From positions 7,874,001 to 7,938,000 of the forward strand of contig NZ_JANADK010000001.1 of the NCBI RefSeq assembly GCF_024199795.1: a DNA stretch of 64,000 bases. Reading direction: 5' to 3'. The first letter of the stretch is position 1. Each line of letters begins with the position of its first letter. The DNA comes from Bradyrhizobium sp. CCGB01. GTDB taxonomy: Bacteria > Pseudomonadota > Alphaproteobacteria > Rhizobiales > Xanthobacteraceae. Positions 36,536-44,413 of this stretch are shown piece after piece. Position numbers and translations under genes: made by a program. A model generated the notes under the pieces. It had not been told where the DNA came from. It did no database searches and was given only the letters and a program-made list of their open reading frames with translations.

Positions 36536-37423
36536 TCACTCCAGCTCGAACGAAGCCCGCGCCGCCTTGACCGACGAGGCGATGAACCGGTGCACTTCCT
36601 GGACCCGGCGCGTTGCGTGCGTGTCGGGATGTGACGTCAGCCAGTAGTTTCGGACGAAGCGGACGTCGGGCAGCAGGCGGCGCAATTCGGGATAACGGCC
36701 TGCCGCGTAGTCGTGCAGGATGCCGATGCCGTGGCCGGCGCGAACCGCCTCGATCTGGGCGACGATGCTGCCGCACTCGTAGCGGCGGGACATCAGCCGC
36801 CCGAACTCGGCGGCGTAGTCGAGGGCCCGGCTGTAGGCGAAATCCTCGATGTGCGTGACGAACAGGCGGCCGGCCAGATCGGCATGCGCGTTGATCGCCC
36901 CCTCGCGCGCGAGATAGCTCTCCGAGGCGTAGGCGCTCAGCGTGTAGTCGGTCAGCTTGGACAGGATGAGCCGGCCCTGCTTCGGCCGGTCCAGCGTGAT
37001 CGCGATGTCAGCCTCGCGGCGCGACAGCGAGAACGTGCGCGGAAGCGGCACGAGCTGGATGATCAGGCCCGGATGACGCGCGGCCAATGCGCCGAGGTGC
37101 TCCGCCAGAAAGTAATTGCCAAGCCCGTCCGGTGCGCCGACACGCACCGTGCCGCTGACGGCGTCCGCACTGCCGCCGATGCTGGCGCCGACCTTGAGAA
37201 ACTCGCTTTCCGCGCGCTCTGCCGCCTGGACCAGGGCCTCGCCCGCCGCCGTCAGCGTGCAGCCGGAGGTGTGCCGTTCGAGCAGCTTCGCTTTCAGGCT
37301 CTTCTCCAGCGCGGTCACCTGACGCGCGACCGTCGTGTGGTTCAAGCGCAGGTTCTTCGACGCCTTGAGGATCTGCCCCGCGCGCGCGACCTCCAGGAAT
37401 ACCCTCACCCGCTCCCAATCCAT
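36536..37423 (-). CDS. LysR-family transcriptional regulator
   Basis: A 295-residue LysR protein. N-terminal [43 protein letters not shown]; then the effector domain ([55 protein letters not shown]). It is divergent from a tautomerase gene with a dyad in the gap, the usual arrangement for a LysR regulator and its target. The ATG at 37423 has AGGAC upstream. Confidence 0.88.
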   Translation of the reverse strand: MDWERVRVFLEVARAGQILKASKNLRLNHTTVARQVTALEKSLKAKLLERHTSGCTLTAAGEALVQAAERAESEFLKVGASIGGSADAVSGTVRVGAPDGLGNYFLAEHLGALAARHPGLIIQLVPLPRTFSLSRREADIAITLDRPKQGRLILSKLTDYTLSAYASESYLAREGAINAHADLAGRLFVTHIEDFAYSRALDYAAEFGRLMSRRYECGSIVAQIEAVRAGHGIGILHDYAAGRYPELRRLLPDVRFVRNYWLTSHPDTHATRRVQEVHRFIASSVKAARASFELE

Positions 37424-37457
37424 GTCCTGCCTAGTCCTACAGTTTATGCACAATGGA

Positions 37458-37495
37458 GGCGCAATCTCATGCGTTGATGTGCGATTTTATGCGCC
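37458..37495. promoter_or_regulatory. Candidate LysR-binding dyad
   Basis: GGCGCAATC on the left and GATTTTATGCGCC on the right form an interrupted inverted repeat (GGCGCA / TGCGCC) centred about 54 bases before the lysR start. An inner ATGCG/GTGCG pair lies between. The position fits autoregulation and control of the tautomerase gene. Confidence 0.45.
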
Positions 37496-37634
37496 ATAGA
37501 TCACAAGGGATCAAGCCTGCGATCCACCCTGTCCAACATTCGAGGTGATCCATGCGCGCGGGCAGACCCTACCGGTGTCGTTCGGCCGCCGTCAGTAACG
37601 CGACCTCGCCAAAGCAGAGATAAGGAAACACCAG

Positions 37635-38027
37635 ATGCCATTGCTTCGCTTCAACATGCACGAGGGACGAACGGACGCCGAGATCAGGACGCTGCTCGAC
37701 GCGGCGCACGAAGCGGTCGTCGCCGCGTTTCATGTGCCCGATGGCGACCGCTATCAGCTCGTGTCGGAATATCGTTCCGGGCGGATGATCGCGCTGGACA
37801 CCGGTCTTGGAATTGCGCGAACCGACAAGGTCGTCCTGGTCGAGGTCACGTCCCGGCACAGGCCCGAGGCGCAGAAGCTCGAATTCTACAAGCTGCTCTG
37901 TCAGCGGCTGAAGGATGCCTGCGATCTCGACAGCTATGATGTCATCGTGTCCTTCGTCGAGAACGGAGACGCCGACTGGTCGTTCGGACTGGGCCGCGCG
38001 CAGTTTGTGACGGGCGAGCTGGCGTGA
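37635..38027 (+). CDS. Tautomerase family protein
   Basis: 130 residues beginning MPLLRFNMHEGRTDAEIRTL; after removal of Met the N-terminal Pro is the catalytic base of the 4-oxalocrotonate tautomerase superfamily. The beta-alpha-beta pattern occurs twice (residues 2-60 and about 65-125; KVVLVEVTSRHRPEAQKLEF), as in fused double-unit members. It could isomerise or dehalogenate small keto acids. It is transcribed away from the LysR gene and ends ten bases before a convergent small gene. Confidence 0.85.
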   Translation: MPLLRFNMHEGRTDAEIRTLLDAAHEAVVAAFHVPDGDRYQLVSEYRSGRMIALDTGLGIARTDKVVLVEVTSRHRPEAQKLEFYKLLCQRLKDACDLDSYDVIVSFVENGDADWSFGLGRAQFVTGELA

Positions 38028-38037
38028 GCCCGCAGGC

Positions 38038-38226
38038 TCAGTGCCAGGTGGTATCCGCTTCGACGACCACGACTCTTGTTTCGGGATCTTCGGCCGTGTT
38101 GCAGGTGCAAGGCTTTCCCTCGCCGCACCGGCAGCCGCCGAGCTCTTCGCTCCAGGCCCGGAGCGGATGGTTCTCGCAGACCCATCCCAGACCGAAGCAG
38201 AATGGGCAATTCTTCTTACTGGTCAC
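38038..38226 (-). CDS. Small cysteine-rich protein
   Basis: 62 residues starting at a GTG: MTSKKNCPFCFGLGWVCENH, then a LGGCRCGEGKPCTCN segment. Three Cys groups (CPFC, C, CRCGEGKPCTC) look like a compact zinc-binding fold; similar short proteins with GWVCENHP and CxCG..PCxCN occur in many rhizobia, function unknown. The GTG overlaps the stop of the DUF2934 mini-gene (GTGA), so the two are translationally coupled. Earlier in-frame starts would overlap that gene out of frame. Confidence 0.75.
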   Translation of the reverse strand: MTSKKNCPFCFGLGWVCENHPLRAWSEELGGCRCGEGKPCTCNTAEDPETRVVVVEADTTWH

Positions 38227-38384
38227 AGCGTATCCGGCGTCCGCATGGGATCCGACTTGTCCTTGTTGCGCAACTCCTGCTCGGCCGCCTGCCAAAACTC
38301 GTCCTCACGGCCCGTGGGCTTGCCGGCTTGCTCCCACAGCCGGTGCGCGCGCTCTCTGATGTCCTGCTCGGTCGGCTCAGGCAT
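38223..38384 (-). CDS. 53-residue DUF2934 mini-protein
   Basis: Reads MPEPTEQDIRERAHRLWEQA then GKPTGREDEFWQAAEQELRN and 13 more residues. This is a stand-alone DUF2934 motif (RAxxLWExAGxPxGRxxEFW), very like the C-terminal half of the protein at 36157. It has AGGAG seven bases before its ATG at 38384 and its TGA overlaps the GTG of the next gene. The function of DUF2934 is unknown; the coupling to a Cys-rich mini-protein suggests they act together. Confidence 0.8.
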   Translation of the reverse strand: MPEPTEQDIRERAHRLWEQAGKPTGREDEFWQAAEQELRNKDKSDPMRTPDTL

Positions 38385-38589
38385 GGCATCTCCTGATCTT
38401 TAGCCACGGCCCCACCCTTGGGGGTACGGGGGCTTGGAGGCGGGGCCGTGCAGACCAGCAAGCGGCGGAGACGCTGGCCCGCGGAGTCAAGCCGCGATCG
38501 GGCGCAAGAGTTCCTTCAGACGCGCGTGATGGTGCGAAGCGGAATCATGTCCCGATTGGGGAGCTCGCACGCGGCTTCGATTGTCAAAC

Positions 38590-38646
38590 AGCTGACGCGC
38601 CTTCCTTTCAAGCTGACGCGGCTTCCTTCCAGCTGACGCGGCTTGG
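38590..38646. repeat. Three short tandem repeats
   Basis: The unit AGCTGACGCG(C/G)CTTCCTT occurs three times in imperfect tandem, the last copy truncated at its 3' end. It sits directly before copy 2 of the long dispersed repeat. Confidence 0.65.
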
Positions 38647-38670
38647 CGTTCTCGCGGCCGGTTTCGCCCG

Positions 38671-39141
38671 AACACGGCCTTCCCTGCGCGATGGTCGGAC
38701 GGCTTATGCCGCGCTCTCCCGGGAGCCGAGTTCGTTCTGGCCTCCCTCACCCCAACAGAAGTCGCCGACACCGCGCCGGTTGACGCGCATGCCGCCTCTG
38801 CCAGGGCTTGACCGTAGCAACGACGGCCAGGACCACACGGTTTTGCCGTACGCACGGTTCGTTGGCGCCACAGGGTTCGACGGCGTTGTGCACGTTGCCA
38901 TCGAAATGCTGGCGCGACGAACCTGACAGCGCCGCTCGTCGGCACGAAGTTTTGGGCTCACGGAGAGCAATCCGCCCTGCCCTTAGCCTCGCGCCCGACG
39001 CTGCTGCGTCCACCGCAAGCCCGGCTCTGCGATCAGCACGACACGTGATCGCCCCTCAAGGGTGAGCCGGGATGGGCGAGATGTACGACAAATCCGAATT
39101 TCGGTAAAGTGGAATATTTTTGTGGAGAGGGGTTGACGGGG
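38671..39141. repeat. About 470-bp dispersed repeat, copy 2
   Basis: Same orientation and length as 5416-5881, starting AACACGGCCTTCCCTGCGCG and ending GAATTTCGGTAAAGTGGAAT. Shared blocks include GACCACACGGTTTTGCCGTA. The gap 38400-39244 otherwise contains no recognisable gene. It marks the left side of the lower-GC accessory region. Confidence 0.8.
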
Positions 39142-39244
39142 TGACAACACAGCAACGCCACCCGCCCCAAAATCGCGGAGACATCCTAAAGGCACTCACA
39201 TGTTTTGAACAGTTTAGCGCGGATTGCGCTTCGCTTTATCTGGG

Positions 39245-39808
39245 CTAGGGCACCACTTCGACATCGCCATTCTTTTTTGACCACATCCAGAGCGCTTTAT
39301 CGAGATCTCGTAAAGACATCCCCCATTCGGCCGCCAACGCTCTGCAGAACGACAAGTACCTTTCGTAGTACGCAAGAGACCATACCTGGTCCGCGTCTTG
39401 GTCTAGCGCTTCAAGTGCTCGAAAATCGATAATCGTATACTCACTCGGCCTGATAGAAGTCATGATTGCCGACGCTACAGGAATTGCAACTCCAACAAGT
39501 CCGCATAGCGTGGAGATCGCAAGCCTCGGCGACTTCACCGCCACCACGATTCTCAAGGCTTCTGCAATCTCGGCATCGGAATTCTTCTGCGGCCGAGACT
39601 TTCCTCTGTTTCTAGTTTTCCACTTGAAGATCGCATCGAAATGCCGACGCGCGTAGTCTCCGTTACGAATCGCGTCACCCGCTCTCTCTAACTCAAGATC
39701 ATTGCCGTAGTTGTATTCCCGAGACAGCAACAGCGCCTCTTCTCGTGTCATCAATGGTCTAAACAAATCATCTTCCATTGCGAATTCAATCCCCAGACTT
39801 CCACTCAT
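39245..39808 (-). CDS. Hypothetical protein with a possible HhH-DNA-glycosylase-like core
   Basis: About 187 residues, family not firmly recognised. The middle contains LCGLVGVAIPVASAIMTSIR followed by PSEYTIIDFRALEALD. This has the shape of a helix-hairpin-helix plus the Asp-bearing helix of HhH-GPD glycosylases, and YERYLSFCRALAAEWGMSLR then DLDKALWMWS completes a helical end. If right, the Asp in IIDFRALEAL would be catalytic. The base composition is lower in GC than flanking housekeeping genes. Start uncertain: ATG 39808 (used), ATG 39778 or GTG 39868 are all open and none has a strong Shine-Dalgarno. Confidence 0.6.
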   Translation of the reverse strand: MSGSLGIEFAMEDDLFRPLMTREEALLLSREYNYGNDLELERAGDAIRNGDYARRHFDAIFKWKTRNRGKSRPQKNSDAEIAEALRIVVAVKSPRLAISTLCGLVGVAIPVASAIMTSIRPSEYTIIDFRALEALDQDADQVWSLAYYERYLSFCRALAAEWGMSLRDLDKALWMWSKKNGDVEVVP

Positions 39809-39892
39809 CGAGGTGGATGCACCTAATATAACCGAGTGACTTCCATTGGAGGAAAGGAGAGAAAGCACTCAATCCTATCGAACCCACGACAG

Positions 39893-40948
39893 CTATTTTG
39901 ATTCCAACGCCCGCTTGAAAACCGCCTCCTCGGGATTCTTCAATGCCGAAACTATATTTTCAGCAACTTTCTCTATTAACTTTTGCCCCCAGAACGGGTC
40001 CCTGACGTCGTAATAGATGACACGAATGTGCCTAAGATCGAAAGGCACGTCTTCTTCGTTTGAGGAGACAAGAACGACGGGCTTATTCAACGCGTGAGCC
40101 AACCCCAGCTCATAAAAGACATTCGGGTTCTTGGTCGTAAGCTCTGCCACGAGTACCTTTGCCGCATTTATTCCTGACCAAATTTGATCAATGATTTTTC
40201 CGGTGCCAAATATGTCGGCGTCGGCTCGTACAGCAACCAGTCCAGCCTTCTTGATTGCTGGTTCATACACGTGATGGAAATATCCTCCAATTGCTCCAGC
40301 AAACGGCATCACAACGAAGCAGCTATCGCCCGCGGCGATTTTCGGCGTAGCCCCAGCTGTACGCCTCGGGGCGGCCTCAGGTTCGAGATCCTCTGAGGAA
40401 GTGATATCGAGAATGCGAGACTTGTCTCCCCTCTTTTCGATGAGATGAGCACTCTCAAGCGAACTCATGAAGATCGATATGAACTCAGCGACCTTGTCTG
40501 AAGGAATCTTGAATTTATCGACTAGGGCGTTAGTAAAGAAAGCCCCGTCGGGCAAATCCTCGCCCCGATAGTGTTTGTAAACTTCCGAAATTTCTGGCGC
40601 CTCAAGGACCCCTTGGCGCAGCGATTCAATGTCGTCGCCCGGCTTCTGTGGCCGAACCGCTTGGCGCGCTCTTTCAGTAATATCAACGTACCCGGCACGC
40701 GGCCGCGACAACAGACCATATTTAATTGCCGAGCTTATCTCCACCCGGAATGGCCCGCCCAAGCCTACACCTACGTATGCCGCGGCTTCAGCTTCAGAAC
40801 TTTCTTTACCCGCGTTTTGTTCGATAATCGCCCTTGGGATTCGTAAGGCCCGCTCAATTGAATGGCGAGGAAACTTGGCGGCACCGCCGCTTCCAGGGCC
40901 GTTGGCCGCCGCGGCCTTTTTACGAACCGCTTCTTTACTTCTCTGCAC
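39893..40948 (-). CDS. Protein with C-terminal nucleoside-deoxyribosyltransferase/TIR-like domain, possible defence effector
   Basis: 351 residues. After a basic start, residues 26-100 and 105-182 form two winged-helix-like segments (GGPFRVEISSAIKYGLLSRP, YVDITERARQAV; then VDKFKIPSDKVAEFISIFMS, SLESAHLIEKRGD), resembling DUF5343-like regions. Residues 208-315 form an alpha/beta nucleotide-processing domain: DSCFVVMPFAG, a GTGKIIDQIWSGINAAKVLV stretch and AELTTKNPNVFYELGLAHAL with the key NPNVFYELG motif, then VPFDLRHIRVIYYD. Such domains occur in nucleoside deoxyribosyltransferases and TIR-like effectors, often in immunity systems. Start GTG 40948; the open frame continues upstream with Lys-rich codons but no ATG. 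Enzymatic function is inferred. Confidence 0.72.
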   Translation of the reverse strand: MQRSKEAVRKKAAAANGPGSGGAAKFPRHSIERALRIPRAIIEQNAGKESSEAEAAAYVGVGLGGPFRVEISSAIKYGLLSRPRAGYVDITERARQAVRPQKPGDDIESLRQGVLEAPEISEVYKHYRGEDLPDGAFFTNALVDKFKIPSDKVAEFISIFMSSLESAHLIEKRGDKSRILDITSSEDLEPEAAPRRTAGATPKIAAGDSCFVVMPFAGAIGGYFHHVYEPAIKKAGLVAVRADADIFGTGKIIDQIWSGINAAKVLVAELTTKNPNVFYELGLAHALNKPVVLVSSNEEDVPFDLRHIRVIYYDVRDPFWGQKLIEKVAENIVSALKNPEEAVFKRALESK

Positions 40949-41481
40949 TTTCTTTGATTTCTTCGTCTTCTTGGCCTTCGCCGAGACGGCCTCCGACTCG
41001 CGATCGTCCTCTGAATCCCCCCTTTCCCGCAGGGATTGTAACTACTCCTACCTTTCGCGTATAGCACTTTGCCCTTTAGCCCTTAGGATGAGTATCGGAA
41101 GCGAAGTCCATCAAAGTTTGTCGGGCGGTAGAGCATGATGGGCTTCGCAAGTACGCCGCCCACCTGAAGTGCTGCTGGCTGGATGATCTACTGTAAGGCG
41201 CGCTAGAATGACACTGAGCCTAACCGATCGGCGTGGCATGGCCAAGTTTCGCAGCCCGTAGGATGGGTAGAGCGAAGCGAAACCCAACGACGAGTTTCCG
41301 GCTTGAAATGTGATGGGTTTCGCAAGGGCTCTACCCATCCTACGCGCTATTCAATCTAGCCGAAATTCAATCTAGCCGAAAAGAACATTGAAGCGGCAAA
41401 GCGCATTTCGGTTGCTTCCGAACCAGAGCTTCCCCTCGAATAATAGCTTGCCGCAAAAATCTGACCTCATCCTTTCGGCAG
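40949..41481. other. Intergenic stretch between accessory genes
   Basis: No gene recognised. It contains the inverted-repeat element at 41258-41343, a partial GATGGGCTTCGCAAGTACGC remnant of the same type near 41138, and a 16-bp tandem duplication of ATTCAATCTAGCCGAA at 41349-41380. Confidence 0.5.
41258..41343. repeat. 86-bp inverted-repeat element, copy B
   Basis: Ends GTAGGATGGGTAGAG and CTCTACCCATCCTAC are identical to copy A at 5151-5238, with the same inner arms CGAAACCC and GGGTTTCG but a different centre. The conserved ends and variable centre suggest RNA or DNA hairpin function or mobility. Confidence 0.8.
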
Positions 41482-41844
41482 CTAGGCTGGATCGATTGCG
41501 TCCCAAATTGTACCAAAACCGAACCCCATGACGAGCCCGGCCGGATAGAACCAAACGTCGCTTGGGTTCGGGGCACCATAACGCAATAGGGCTAACAGAC
41601 CTGCGCTCGCTATCACGGCAACAGATGCCGTCATAGCTTGCCGCGTCCATTCCTTTGCCTCTTGCACAAAGAAGCTGACAAACATCCCGATAACGAAGCC
41701 TAACAGCACGGCTCCGACTATCGCTACCGCATCTCTGTTGAACCACTCAAAGACTAGGGCGCCTAGGCCAAACAGCATTAGAAATGCTCCGAACCAAAAC
41801 GCTCGCGATGGTTCCGTCTTCTTCTGTGTTGCCTTGTCAGCCAT
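41482..41844 (-). CDS. Small membrane protein of unknown function
   Basis: 120 residues with three or four hydrophobic helices (AFWFGAFLMLFGLGALVFEW; AVAIVGAVLLGFVIGMFVSF; TASVAVIASAGLLALL; a Gly-rich GLVMGFGFGTIWDAI near the end) and a charged N-terminus (MADKATQKKTEPS). No family recognised. It lies between the putative effector and the GIY-YIG-like gene, all on the minus strand, so it may belong with them. Confidence 0.65.
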   Translation of the reverse strand: MADKATQKKTEPSRAFWFGAFLMLFGLGALVFEWFNRDAVAIVGAVLLGFVIGMFVSFFVQEAKEWTRQAMTASVAVIASAGLLALLRYGAPNPSDVWFYPAGLVMGFGFGTIWDAIDPA

Positions 41845-41979
41845 TCTCTCACTATCCGTTACTATCTCTTAGACTTGATGGTCCCGCCCGAACCCTCGCC
41901 GGGCGTGCCTCTACTTATTGAAAGCCAAGCAGAGACAGTGCGTAGAATGGATAAAGCCAAACGAAATTCGCTCAGGTAA

Positions 41980-42546
41980 TCAAATCGCTTCGACTACGAA
42001 GTCTGGATAGCGCCGAAGATAGGGCCTGAACCTGAAATGTCGATCCCGCGCATTCTCGGCGGCAGCCAAATCCGAAAACCAAACGGTTTCGTCATTTCCT
42101 TCAAGCCATTCATAATTGCTGCCGGTGAAAATCATCACGCAATAGCGGTCTGAACCGACCTGATAGCGAATGCCGCGTCGGCCATCCACATTGAAGCAGT
42201 GCCCCCGCATATAGCGAATGATCTCTGGTACTTTTGGCGCGCGACGCCCACGAGGGATGAGATTTATCCATCCCGAATGCTTCCGGTCGTTGACAAGATT
42301 CGGAAATTTTCTGATCCAACTCGTCTCCCGATCGAAGCGCGATGCATGGTCGCGCCACTCTAGTCGCACGTGATTCACGGGAAATCCGTCCTTCCACTCG
42401 CCCACGAGCCATCGCCTAAGTCGGGTATCCTGCATCCAAGCAAGGCGCCGGTGCTGCTCGTATCTTGTTTCGCGCGGATATGTCGTCTCGCCTACATAGC
42501 GGACAGTTCCGTCGCGGCATGAATACAGCCCATAGATCTCAGCCAT
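41980..42546 (-). CDS. GIY-YIG-like nuclease
   Basis: 188 residues. The N-terminus MAEIYGLYSCRDGTVRYVGE has G-L-Y (residues 6-8) and Y-V-G (17-19) in the positions of the GIY and YIG tripeptides, followed by an Arg-containing helix (TTYPRETRYEQH) and a Glu (E74) in FDRETSWIRKFPNLVN, as expected of the catalytic residues. The C-terminal half (GRRGIRYQVGSDRYCVMIFT onward) resembles an AP2-like or sheet-rich DNA-contact region but is not identified. It could be a homing or restriction-like endonuclease. Lower GC than the core genes. ATG at 42546 has no strong Shine-Dalgarno. Confidence 0.7.
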   Translation of the reverse strand: MAEIYGLYSCRDGTVRYVGETTYPRETRYEQHRRLAWMQDTRLRRWLVGEWKDGFPVNHVRLEWRDHASRFDRETSWIRKFPNLVNDRKHSGWINLIPRGRRAPKVPEIIRYMRGHCFNVDGRRGIRYQVGSDRYCVMIFTGSNYEWLEGNDETVWFSDLAAAENARDRHFRFRPYLRRYPDFVVEAI

Positions 42547-42701
42547 AATGAGATGAGAAAGTAGCGCAACTTCAGCGTTTGGTCACGCCGACGTGCAGCC
42601 TCGGCGAATTCGATGCAACGAGCATCCACAAATCCCACGGGTTTGGATCGGGCGATGGACGTTCGTCTGTCTGCTACAGATATCAATGCTTCGGTGGGAA
42701 T

Positions 42702-42722
42702 TTGGTAGCGGGAGAGGGACTC
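42702..42722 (-). other. tRNA-3'-end-like fragment, possible attachment-site remnant
   Basis: On the minus strand GAGTCCCTCTCCCGCTACCA reads like the T-arm and acceptor end of a tRNA gene including CCA. The bases before it (GGTAGA) do not continue a T-loop, so no whole tRNA is present. Tyrosine-recombinase islands often leave such fragments at one end. Confidence 0.3.
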
Positions 42723-42752
42723 TCTACCAAAACCGGAAATTCCGGAGCAAAA

Positions 42753-43103
42753 TCAATGAAAGCGGCCGAACACGATGCGCCTGTGTCTTGTGTCGGTGAT
42801 ACAAAGCTGTGGTGAGAGACGCAAGCGCGCAGCTTTGCTTGATGAAGAGGAGCTTGCCGTGGCGAAGTACCGGCGCTCGCTCGACTTCAGGAACTGCGAT
42901 CTCGCCACAATCTCTTCTGTCCCGTTCCCACCTTCAATACGCTTTGCATTGATCAAGTTGACGAGGTGGGCTGCTACGCGGGCATCGCATAGGGCGCCGT
43001 GGTGGTCTTTGAGTTCGATATTGTACGCCCGGGTCAGCTTGCCAGAAGCTCCGATGCGGATTGAACACGGTATCGAGTGTGGACTGTTGCGGGTCAGTCA
43101 GCG
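42753..43103 (-). pseudogene. Possible decayed DEDD-type exonuclease fragment
   Basis: In one minus-strand frame the string GKLTRAYNIELKDHHGALCD then ARVAAHLVNLINAKR looks like the last exonuclease motif (H-x-A-L-x-D-A) of DnaQ-like enzymes. The frame opens after a stop at about 43105 and no N-terminal D-x-E motif is found upstream in any frame; the end is a low-complexity Ser-rich tail. It is best seen as a remnant, not a working gene. Confidence 0.35.
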
Positions 43104-43306
43104 AATGCTGTTCATCGACCATCCAGTGTTGCCGCCGACGCGACAGGTCGCGAATTACGAACCGGGCAAAATTTGCCACGGAGTCGGCAACTTCTTCACG
43201 CCGCCAAGGCAGCCGAACTGGTTCGATGCAGGAAACACCGGGAAATCTAACGAAACGATTTGGCACGTACATTGCCCTGTCTTCGAGATCGTCTCGAGGG
43301 TCGAGC

Positions 43307-43660
43307 ATGCAAGTCACGACAGGAATTTCACCCTTCGGCTACCAGGCTGCAAAAGCAACCTCATCGGCCGCTGGCACGAAAGCCCAAGCTACCGCCGGCA
43401 GTGGGCTTTCGCAAGCAAGCGAAGACGGCGCGTCAGGCGACAGCAGCGTGGTGCAGGACTTCCTAAAATACGCGAAGATGAATCCCTTCGACCGTATGCG
43501 GGCCAGCATCTTGAAGAGCATGAATCTCACTGATGCCGACCTCGCAAAAATGACCCCGGACCAGAGAGCGGCCGTGGAGCAGAAGATTAGAGAGGCGATT
43601 GAAAAGGAACTCGAAAAAAAGGGGCAACAGCCCGGCAGTCTGGTCGATCAATCGGCGTAG
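43307..43660 (+). CDS. Small hypothetical protein with a helical C-terminus
   Basis: 117 residues: MQVTTGISPFGYQAAKATSS, an Ala/Ser/Gly-rich linker, then a conserved-looking helical part VVQDFLKYAKMNPFDRMRAS, ILKSMNLTDADLAKMTPDQR and a charged helix to KELEKKGQQ. No family is recognised; the shape is that of a disordered start with a helical-hairpin end. ATG at 43307 has GAGGG eight bases upstream; longer in-frame starts give a Cys/Arg-rich, non-protein-like extension. Confidence 0.6.
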   Translation: MQVTTGISPFGYQAAKATSSAAGTKAQATAGSGLSQASEDGASGDSSVVQDFLKYAKMNPFDRMRASILKSMNLTDADLAKMTPDQRAAVEQKIREAIEKELEKKGQQPGSLVDQSA

Positions 43661-43901
43661 CCGCGCTCCGGACCACCGCCTTGTTCGGCCTCCCGGGACA
43701 CTCGTCGAGGGCGCTCGAAACGTTACCGAACCCTAGCGCCCTTGCGCAGCCGTTCTCACCTCCGAGCCTTCGAGAGCCTGGGCCCCTCCCTGGCATTGTC
43801 TGATGCGACCGCCGCACGCACTGGCAAGGGCCGCCCGTTATCCGCGGTCGAATCAACTTCTCCTTCCGGAAGTCACCTTCGAGCATAAAACCCGACAATG
43901 G

Positions 43902-44339
43902 CTACCAGTGGAAAGTCGCCCCTTTCCCAATCTGGCAATCGAATGCCGTATCCTTGAGTACGACGTAGTTGACGGCACCAAGAGTCATCGTGCGGGCTTC
44001 GATCTTGCCATCTGCGTGCACCCTGAACGACAAGAACTCCCTGACGGACCTGTCCGGCCTGACCGTGAAATGCGTCGTAGCGAAGGCGATCGTTCCGTCG
44101 GACTGAATCATGTACCCATCAAACCGCATGCTCGCCTTGATCGAAGGCCCCGCGATGTTCGCGCCGTGAACTTGACAGGCGGAGAGGTCGATCAGCATAC
44201 GCGGCTCCTTGCCTTCGAGGATCGCCTTGTTCAGGGCCGCATAGCCCGCGTTTCCAGGCTCGTCCGCGATCGCATGGCGCGTCCAGAAGCTGGAGACGAT
44301 TGCCAGAGCCACGACGTAATGACGCAAATAGTTCGACAA
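43902..44339 (-). CDS. VirK-family periplasmic protein
   Basis: 145 residues. Signal peptide MSNYLRHYVVALAIVSSFWT...AIA, then LNKAILEGKEPRMLIDLSAC, MIQSDGTIAFATTHFTVRPD, EFLSFRVHADGKIEARTM and a final Cys in FDCQIGKGATFHW. This layout (a Cys in the first DLSxC and one in the last YxC/DC) fits the VirK family first named in Agrobacterium and spread through rhizobia; its biochemical function is unknown. It is co-directional with the chorismate mutase and urease genes, 75 bases after the chorismate mutase. Confidence 0.78.
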   Translation of the reverse strand: MSNYLRHYVVALAIVSSFWTRHAIADEPGNAGYAALNKAILEGKEPRMLIDLSACQVHGANIAGPSIKASMRFDGYMIQSDGTIAFATTHFTVRPDRSVREFLSFRVHADGKIEARTMTLGAVNYVVLKDTAFDCQIGKGATFHW

Positions 44340-44413
44340 ATGTGACTCCCGATGGTGGAGATTCTCTACTGGACTTCATTTCGCTGGAGCGATCGCGCGG
44401 CGGCATTCGCAGC

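Noticed and set aside
38590..38646. Three short direct repeats as a CRISPR array
   Set aside because: The units are contiguous and imperfect, with no spacers of regular length and no cas genes.
38870..38890. GGTTCGAC string that might suggest a tRNA T-arm
   Set aside because: It lies inside the 470-bp repeat and no cloverleaf can be built around it.
42775..43533. 252-codon plus-strand open frame
   Set aside because: It overlaps the small gene at 43307 and the exonuclease remnant and resembles no protein family.
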